From: Polytrichum commune
Lineage: Eukaryota; Streptophyta; Polytrichopsida; Polytrichales; Polytrichaceae
DNA length: 64,000 nucleotides
Reading direction: 5' to 3'
Assembly: GCA_950295325.1 (NCBI GenBank)
Contig: OX485804.1
Location: forward strand, 13,516,001 to 13,580,000
Shown here: positions 57,630 through 64,000 of the stretch, in pieces
Numbering within the stretch: the stretch's first letter is position 1
Layout: each line of letters begins with the position of its first letter
Program-made: the position numbers and the translations under genes
The notes under the pieces: generated by a model
What the model was told of the DNA's origin: nothing
The model's database searches: none
The model's input: the letters and a program-made list of their open reading frames with translations, nothing else

Positions 57630-57905
57630 ACCCTCAAGTTTTTAAGACTGTAGTTAGTCTAAATGTGTGATTGGGTCTTGAGTCAAAAAAACATATTCAA
57701 TGCATAGTTTGCTCGCTCCCAATAATGTATGCCTCCTCTGACTTTGTGGACTATGTTTAGTCAATAAGTGCGATTGGATTGTTGAGTCAAAAAAACCAAG
57801 GGTGATTTGGGACTATGGTCAGTCACAAAAACCACCCTGACTATGAGGTCGGGCTACCTCAGTTAAATAAACATGGATAGTCAATTGTGCCGAGACATTA
57901 AGCCA
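57630..57905. repeat. CACTA right subterminal repeats
   Basis: GACTATGTTTAGTCAATAAG, GACTATGGTCAGTCAC and related GACTA/TAGTC palindromic units are spaced 40-80 bp apart up to the right terminal repeat. Confidence 0.7.
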
Positions 57906-58886
57906 TGTTTTTGTAGTAGTGAAAACAACACAAAGGGGGGAAAAGACCCCTTCCCAAACTTCCAAGCCCCCTAATAAATAGTGGTCTTTGACCCCAAACT
58001 GAAGGGGCGGAGCTGTTGGCCGCTCTACCCCACCCTAACTGAGAGTGTCATGGAATCGACGCGTTTGCGGAAATTCCGGATCTCAGATCCTACTTTCACG
58101 CTAACACAAAATTTGAACTACCACTTCCCTGCACGACCTCCTACTCCTGACTATCCAACTGTCTAACTACCTAACTTAGGTGGTTCGGTGCTTCTCGGTG
58201 TTGTTCCTGCCTTGGACTGGCTGGCCATCCCTGCTGGCCCACTGATTTCGGACACCCCTTCACCTGGGGTCAGGAGCCTCCTCTCCTGAAGTCAGGTGAA
58301 GATCTTGCACATGTTGGGAGAGGGGGTGACCTCTTCCTCAGACTCCTCTGCTGCCGAAGGCCCTGTCTGTTCCAACGATATGTCATCCGAGCCAAAATGC
58401 TTTGTGCTCTTCCTTCGAATCGGAGGTGACCGGGCCCTTTCCGGCTCTAGATTCTTCTCACGATCTGGAACTCTACCGGATTCCTGCTGCCTTGATGTCC
58501 CTGCGACTTGGCTGGGCCTGGCAGTGGCCTGGGCAGTCGGGACGAACTCCACCTCGCCTATCACTTCGTAAATCATGGTCGTGGGCGATTTGGGCAAGCT
58601 TGAATCCGTCATCCGCCTTGGGGGTCCGCGCGGGGGTAGGAGCTTCTAAATTTCCTTTAACAGGCCTTTCATTGACATGGAGTACTTAACCAAGATCTAC
58701 ATGGTCTGCCGGGCCGAGGAGGGATTTGCCGTCTCCATGAGCTTGTCATACAAATGAGCTTTGTTGACGATCTTTCCTCGATGTCCGACCAGTTCCCGGA
58801 CTCGGTTCAGTACCACTATCTGCTCCGCCTGATAGCGGCGGACCTCCTCACTCTTACGCGCAAGCTCCAGGGTCATTTGTCGCAAC

Positions 58887-59850
58887 CCTTGCTAACCCCC
58901 CTTGACAATCTTGCCAATTTTCGTTTCTAGCAAAGGTTACGAGCGCTAACCCTTCGCATTCCGCCATGCTAATGGTTAGCTCCTCCTACCCCGGACCCTA
59001 TAGTTCATAAGAGGGGAACCAACCCTCCTACTTTGATTTCGGGACTCACCCCTTAATCGGTAACCAATTCTTAGATGTGGACTTCCATCCTTGGAAGTCC
59101 ACCCTTATGTTGATCATCGCATTGCCTAAGCAACACTACAACAACCCGAAGCATACTAGGCAACTATGGCCTCACATTGGGCCAAAGCCCATGAAGGCCG
59201 TGCCGTTCGGCCTCGGATGGGTGAGGCCACACCACCTCACCCATATAAGCCTCTAGGACTCTACGCGGGGCCCCTACCCCACCGTCAACCAACCTCTTGT
59301 CTCTCTACCAAGAGTTGGGGCCAAGTAGACATTTTCCCTTAGCTGCTGGGCCTAGAAGCCCCTAGCAGCTTCAGACCATCATAACTTCCTTGTATGATTT
59401 CTGATGCTAACAATCAACCACTCCATCTTCATCTACGCTTCACGTAGATACCGATGGACTCCTCACTTTACCCATTCAGGCAAGTACCGGTATTGGTGAA
59501 GTTATGCCTGTTTGAACCTTGGCAGTCCCGGGAATCACTCCCAGGCACTGCTGTACCAGGGCTCTGTCCCGGGACAGCGCCCCACTCAAATTGCCATAAC
59601 TCCTAGCTCACACCTCCGATTGAGGTGTTCTTGATCATTCTAGAATCACCACGCCATGAGCTACGCATAGCTCATGGCCTCACCCTTGTGCCTCCTAGTC
59701 TTCGTGGGTGGGAGGCGTTCCCAACGCCCGGGGCCCTCACCCACACTCGGATCACTTGGGCCCTCTCACCAACGGCGCCACAAGTCCCGGGTGTCACTCC
59801 GGGGTCCCCCTTGTGCCCATGGTGTTTTGGGCACTCCTCATGGAGAGGTG
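58887..59850. mobile_element. 964-bp insertion with 6-bp target duplication
   Basis: CGCAAC occurs at 58881-58886 and 59851-59856, immediately flanking the segment. Collapsing the two copies makes the minus-strand coiled-coil frame continuous (codons ATG ATG TTG CGA CAA ATG). The insert begins CCTTGCTAACCC and ends GGAGAGGTG, without TG...CA or evident terminal repeats. It is GC-rich, has no supported gene, and its class is unknown. Confidence 0.55.
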
Positions 59851-60708
59851 CGCAACATCATTGTTGCCACATGCGTGGCCAATTGGGCCTTCTCAGTCTC
59901 CAGAACGTCCACGTACCTTTGACCAGTCCATCTTCTTGGCCAGTTCCCGGAGGATGTTTCCAGGTCTGCAATTGTCCAGGGCCCTGCTTACGCCCCGGGT
60001 AATATGCTCCAGCCGTAAATAATGATTCTGGAGGTGGGTAAGCTCCTCCCGGACTCGCTTGAAGGGGGTCTCTGGATATTCGAAGGAGGACACGTCGATG
60101 TCCCTCCGCGGTTTCCTACTTGGGCCGGCTTCGTTTCGAGGATGAGGAATGGCCGTTCTCCATGAGTCAGGTGTGGGTGTTGTCGGAGGCGGTTCAGGGA
60201 CGGTGGGGTCGCTCAATGACTCCTCCGTTCTGGCTTCTGTCAATTCGACCTCCGTTCCCAGCTTGTAAACGACTTCGTCCTCTGCAATTGTTAAGGCGTC
60301 TTCCTCCGTCTCGTTAATGCACCCATTCCACTGGTAAAGGTGAAGAAAGTAGGGGGAGAGAGGAGAGGGTTTCTTGCCAATGTGAGGGATTGACTTCTCC
60401 ACCAATTCCTGGATGAGCCGTCCCCATTTGACTGGCCGCGTTCTGGACAGGGCTCCGAAGATGGTATTGGCCATTGTAATGCTTAACCTCTTGGGTTTCT
60501 CCGGGTAAAGAATGGGGAGGAGATATTCTATCACCCTACGCTCCCTAGGGTTCCTGCAATCACTCGGATGGAACCCAACCTTCGGATCGTGCTCGGTTCT
60601 GAATTTCCTTATGAAGTAGGTGTCCTTTCGGTTCGCCCACCCGTCTCCCTTCCTCGGCGAAAACCCATAAACGTCATCCCATACCTCCGCGGTCCGTTGT
60701 TCCGGAAC

Positions 60709-61118
60709 CCCGGGGAGTGCACTTAAAGTTAAGATTAGGAATACACGTGAGTGCATTTTAATGGCATACCCCCTACAATACTTGGCCTTAAAATAGTTTT
60801 TAAATTAATAAATTTTAAATGCCAAATCATTACGTATATATCTATCACTTGTTATAAATTTTAGGACAATTTTTTTTAAATTATTAAAAAAAATAGAAGT
60901 TTGAACTAAAATGTGTTGTTTTTTGCTTCAAAAATAATTTTAAAAATATTTACATTTTATTTTTTTAAATTTATACAACAAGAACTTTAGATTGTGTTTA
61001 ACAACTTCACATTTGTTTTTACAAATTTTAGATGATTTTTTCGTACATACATAGGGGGGGGGGGTCAAAAGTGCGCACTCACATGATTCCTAGTCTTAAC
61101 TTTAAGTGCACTCCCCGA
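60709..61118. mobile_element. 410-bp MULE-type MITE
   Basis: GGGGAGTGCACTTAAAGTTA at 60712 is inverted near 61097-61116 (TAACTTTAAGTGCACTCCCC), and the similarity continues for about 45 bp. The flanks TTCCGGAAC (60700-60708) and GTCCGGAAC (61119-61127) form a 9-bp target duplication with one change, the size typical of Mutator-like elements. The AT-rich interior (60780-61050) includes poly(T)/poly(A) tracts and a G run near 61057. It interrupts the minus-strand coding relic in frame. Confidence 0.8.
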
Positions 61119-61349
61119 GTCCGGAACATGCCGCATTGTCCTCTCCCACTGATTCCCTCTCTCAAACAAAAACTCCCTCAATGTGGCCTCGCTCCGCAAA
61201 TTCCAGGGCTTCGCCAGAAGGCCCTTGCATCCCATCCGGGTGAGGTCCTCTATCAGCTCCTTCAGCTCTGGCTCCCGAGTCAAAATGGCAAGCGCTACAT
61301 TTTTAAGGGGAATCGGAACAAGATCCTCGTCCTCCCGCACTTCCGGCAT

Positions 61350-61811
61350 TGTGCACTAATCCATGTCCGTCCTAAAGCATAATCTCAACAATCCAACTGC
61401 TGATGATTCGACAAAAAGAAAGCTCCTCACCACTCTTTCTCTTGGCATTGTCACACTACACAAATGGCTCAAGGGGAGGGTTGATTTCCCTTAAGTGCCC
61501 CCGTCCTCCTCGAGTTCGACCCGTAACCGCCTAGGGTAACCATTTATGGTAACCGCCCTATTCCCATGCAATTGCCATCATTCCAGTTGGAGATGGCAGT
61601 TATTTAACGGTATTTTGGGTTCAGGCCCGGTTCGGTTAAAGGGCCGTTTTAGCCATTTTATTGCGTTTGGTCGGACGTACTTCGAGTTATTTCCTAAAAC
61701 AGCTAAGCTATGCTAAAGTCTCTTAACTTAATCAAAACAACCTACCTACTTCCTTACTAAAGACTGGTTTGGCCGGTAATCCGGACTTCCTTGTAATTTC
61801 AGGCTCCCACA
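61350..61811. other. Right terminal region of the 10.7-kb element
   Basis: Non-coding. This is the region 5' to the minus-strand coding relic, expected to contain its promoter (an LTR if the element is a retrotransposon). I see no matching copy at the left end (51122-51580). Confidence 0.4.
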
Positions 61812-63960
61812 CATACCTTCTACGCCACCCCTTTCTCAGTACTTGACATAAGAAATATGAACAAAGTACTTATAAGACTCACAAAATCCATATGCAATAT
61901 TCACAAAGACTCCCTTAATAACCTTCACCCAACTACCTCAAGACACATTCAGAATAAAAGCATTCTCCCTCCTCCCAAAATACACCACCACACTTAGTGA
62001 ACAACTAACACAAACACTCAATGACCTAGGCCCACTTGGACAAATATACCAAGGTCTAGTCAAATACGTTGTAAATAAACATGATGGAGTTGAACACCTC
62101 CTACAATTAGAATACCAAGCTTGTTCTAGATCCCCAATCACCAAAACCCTCCACATCTTAAAACATTTCCACATACACATAGACTTGATAGATACCACCT
62201 TCCCCCTAAACAAATGTATACTTCACAAAGGTGGGTATAAAAGCCCATTCTACCCATCCCTCACCCTCCACCAAAAATCCAATACGGAAAACATGTCATC
62301 AAACTTGCATTCTTTAATATTTGATAGCTCTCCCTCAAATCCAAGAATATACCAATACTTGCATCCTCACCTTCAAAGAATTCCAAACTATATACCACAC
62401 AAAATCAAAAACAATAAAATCTAAAATGCCCTTTAACAAGCCTCGGTTATCTTCCCACCACTCACATACATGCAACACACACCCCCACAACCATGTGCTC
62501 CACCCCCGCCCCCACCCCCATCCCCCAAGAGAAAAAACCAACCACCACTGCTACCATACTCTCACAACAATCTACACCCACACAACCATTAGACACCCCA
62601 ATTTCATCCATCTCCACATTCATCCCCACCTATAGGAAAGACAAATGGGCCCACACACACATACAAATCCATTGCATTGGCACTCCCCACAACAAAGGGT
62701 TCAAAATGGATCTCCCAAACACATATCTTAAACTCCGTCAACTTCCTCTACAAACATAACTTACTTCTCATCACAAAGATGTCACAACATACAATACAAC
62801 AAACCATAAAAAATAAAATGCTCGAGAACCACAACACCCGACAATCATGCAACAAATCCTCAATTCACATGAATCTTTCCATCCTGCACCTTACTCTTCA
62901 TATCCAAAAATGGAACCCATACAAAGACATCGTTACAACATCGCCAAAAATACAAATACACCACCCCCCTTTTCACCCAGATGCACAACAATAAGTAACT
63001 TCCAAACTTCTATCACAATGCAAAGGTTGATGTGGCTATGGGAGAGATACTCGTCATACTCCCCCACAACCAAACAATTTTTTTCCCCACTGATCTAAGA
63101 CTTTGCCACATAAATACTTCTCAAATTGAACCAGTACATAAAACCACTACCAAAGAAAGAACCACCTACCATCTTTCTCATAAATAATCGTCTCACTCTT
63201 CCACGACCCATCCTAGATAACTCTATACAAACTTTTTAACTAACACACTCAAATTTCTCTAGTCCACTCTCATGCCTGATATCCCTCACACAATATCATT
63301 CACCACATGAGTGAGACATGATATTTCGCTCTTCGGGCCCGGCCTTCTCTACATGATGGGCATGCAATGGCTACGTTCATCTAATGGACTACTTATTGCC
63401 GTGGAACATACTAAAAAACTCAACATTGACATGTACATATTCACAGACATCCTCAATAGTATATACCTCCTCCTCAACCACATCAGAAGCCCCTCATCTC
63501 AAATATAACCACTTTGACAAACTACTCATAGCCCACATCATACATATAATAAACAACTCATCCCACAACAACCTCATTTGTAAAGTTAGAGCCACACTAA
63601 CATCCTCAGCAATGATGAAGCTAACAAGCTAGCCAAACAAGGAGTTGAGGCCCCACGTGTCCCAAACACACTATTCCACCTCATTGGACATCAAACCCCA
63701 TATTGGCCTTTTACCACCCCCCCCCCACCCTCCACACAACATGATGGCTCCATATGCAACTTAAAGGATTTACATCAAAAAAGAATACAAAAACGTACTT
63801 ATTGCACATGCTAAGAACTCACTACAAATTGTTGATAAGTGGCACTCCAACAGAGACATCCACCCATAATGGTCCAAACTATTATAGGATGCTCCCTAGA
63901 TCACATACTCGCAAATCACACAAACTCTCAAATCTAGATATGGCCAATATCTAGGTAACT
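61812..63960 (+). pseudogene. LINE connector and RNase H fragment (3' part of the split LINE)
   Basis: The text resumes after the duplication with frames giving FYATPFS...DIRNMNKVLIRLTKSICNI (61815-61905), then LEYQACSRSPITKTLHILKHFHIHI (62100-62180), both belonging to the post-RT connector of the same LINE family. 63410-63650 gives an RNase H-like block (KLNIDMYIFTDILNSIYLLLNHI ... IHIINNSSHNNLICKVRA ... NDEANKLAKQG), with the TD and KVRA-x-T landmarks of the LINE RNase H domain. Numerous stops and frameshifts make it non-functional. It continues to the right edge of the window. Confidence 0.75.
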
Positions 63961-64000
63961 ACCGTAAAAAATATATCCTCAAACAAAACATACCCCAACA

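Larger units (their letters stand above)
52215..57921 (+). mobile_element. CACTA (En/Spm) transposon with SET-domain cargo
   Basis: CACTACTACAAAAACATGGC at 52215 is repeated inverted as GCCATGTTTTTGTAGTAGTG ending at 57921, and the match extends to TTA/TAA (23 bp). AAA flanks both sides (52212-52214 and 57922-57924), fitting the 3-bp CACTA target duplication. Subterminal regions (52240-52770 and 57630-57905) are packed with GACTA/TAGTC motifs in both orientations, as expected for TnpA-binding repeats. The element contains a TNP2-type transposase gene (broken), a SET-domain ORF and two internal tandem arrays (53690-54350; 54418-54530). No tnpA-like gene was recognised. Confidence 0.93.
58292..61349 (-). 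pseudogene. Coiled-coil coding relic of the 10.7-kb element, broken by three lesions
   Basis: The start ATG (61349) lies about 460 bp inside the element's right end. Coding runs 61349-61117, resumes at 60708-59916, then 59915-59851 in a shifted frame, 58886-58697, and a final open frame 58612-58292. Visible features are an acidic N-terminus, a conserved-looking RKDTYFIRKFRTEHDP and NPRERRVIEYLLPILYPEKP segment, Pro/Thr-rich linker, and long coiled coils (LRELAKKMDW; ELARKSEEVRRYQAEQ). Lesions are a 410-bp MITE with 9-bp duplication, a 1-nt frameshift near 59915, and a 964-bp insert with CGCAAC duplication. I do not recognise the family. A gag-like or transposon-accessory protein is plausible. 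Confidence 0.6.
51122..61811. mobile_element. 10.7-kb nested insertion (TGT...ACA element) inside the LINE
   Basis: The insertion begins TGTCGGAACATGG and ends GGCTCCCACA. It is flanked by CATGC (51117-51121) and CATAC (61812-61816), a 5-bp target duplication with one change. Joining the LINE at one copy of the 5-mer restores frame and family similarity across the break. TG...CA ends and a 5-bp duplication fit an LTR-retrotransposon-type insertion. I could not see two matching LTRs, so the class is unresolved. Subtracting later insertions (52215-57921, 60709-61118, 58887-59850) leaves about 3.6 kb, with a minus-strand coding relic. Confidence 0.7.

Noticed and set aside
59625-60022. Three overlapping plus-strand frames of 82-125 residues
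   Set aside because: GC-rich sequence inside the 964-bp insert and antisense to the coiled-coil relic; there is no domain and several frames are open at once.
1-64000. CRISPR arrays, bacterial operons, Shine-Dalgarno sites
   Set aside because: None is present. Spliced genes, plant protein families and plant transposons make the window eukaryotic; the tandem arrays lack CRISPR repeat-spacer regularity.

Overview
This is nuclear DNA from a land plant (an embryophyte; I cannot fix the clade). The evidence is four multi-exon genes with GT-AG introns that encode plant-type proteins: a plastid S1-domain protein of the RLSB/PDE338 family, a DUF1997 protein, a plant-type rhomboid, and an organelle-type DnaJ zinc-finger protein. 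The window also holds a Stowaway-like MITE, a CACTA (En/Spm) transposon, and degraded LINEs with plant-type RT, zf-RVT and RNase H parts. Gene models were built by hand: splice sites were chosen where reading frame, intron phase and family similarity agree.

Layout. 1-2 kb: a minisatellite and unassigned DNA. 2.37-3.29 kb: an intact 304-residue ORF made of two ungapped copies of a roughly 103-residue unit, family unknown. 3.57-7.09 kb: a large fold-back element with arms over 1 kb. 8.2 and 14.8 kb: two paralogous small lysine-rich proteins, both on the minus strand, separated by MITEs, an AT-rich palindrome and G/T-rich repeats. 17.8-20.1 kb: a Stowaway-like MITE and a second MITE that ends about 60 bp past the rhomboid stop. 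20.15-23.75 kb: the rhomboid gene (minus), in which the catalytic His is replaced by Asn. 27.08-33.17 kb: the DUF1997 gene (plus, 7 exons). 33.96-37.80 kb: the RLSB-type gene (minus, 8 exons), convergent with DUF1997. 38.7-44.8 kb: a telo-box, inverted-repeat elements, a LINE 3' end with a poly(A) tail, and a second copy of the 9.4-kb MITE. 45.87-48.18 kb: the DnaJ-type zinc-finger gene (minus, 6 exons).

49.5-64 kb is a transposon nest that can be ordered in time. A LINE (49.5-51.12 kb and 61.81-64 kb) was split by a 10.7-kb element (51122-61811) with TGT...ACA ends and a near-perfect 5-bp target duplication. Removing the insert restores LINE reading across the join. That element carries a minus-strand coding relic and was itself hit by a 5.7-kb CACTA element (52215-57921), a 410-bp MULE-type MITE (9-bp duplication) and a 964-bp insert (6-bp duplication).

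The most unusual feature is inside the CACTA element. An intact 173-codon ORF for a SET (PR/SET-like) domain lies entirely within what looks like intron 2 of the TNP2-type transposase gene, on the same strand. The transposase itself carries a stop codon and is truncated. This is a candidate transposon-borne chromatin-modifier cargo.
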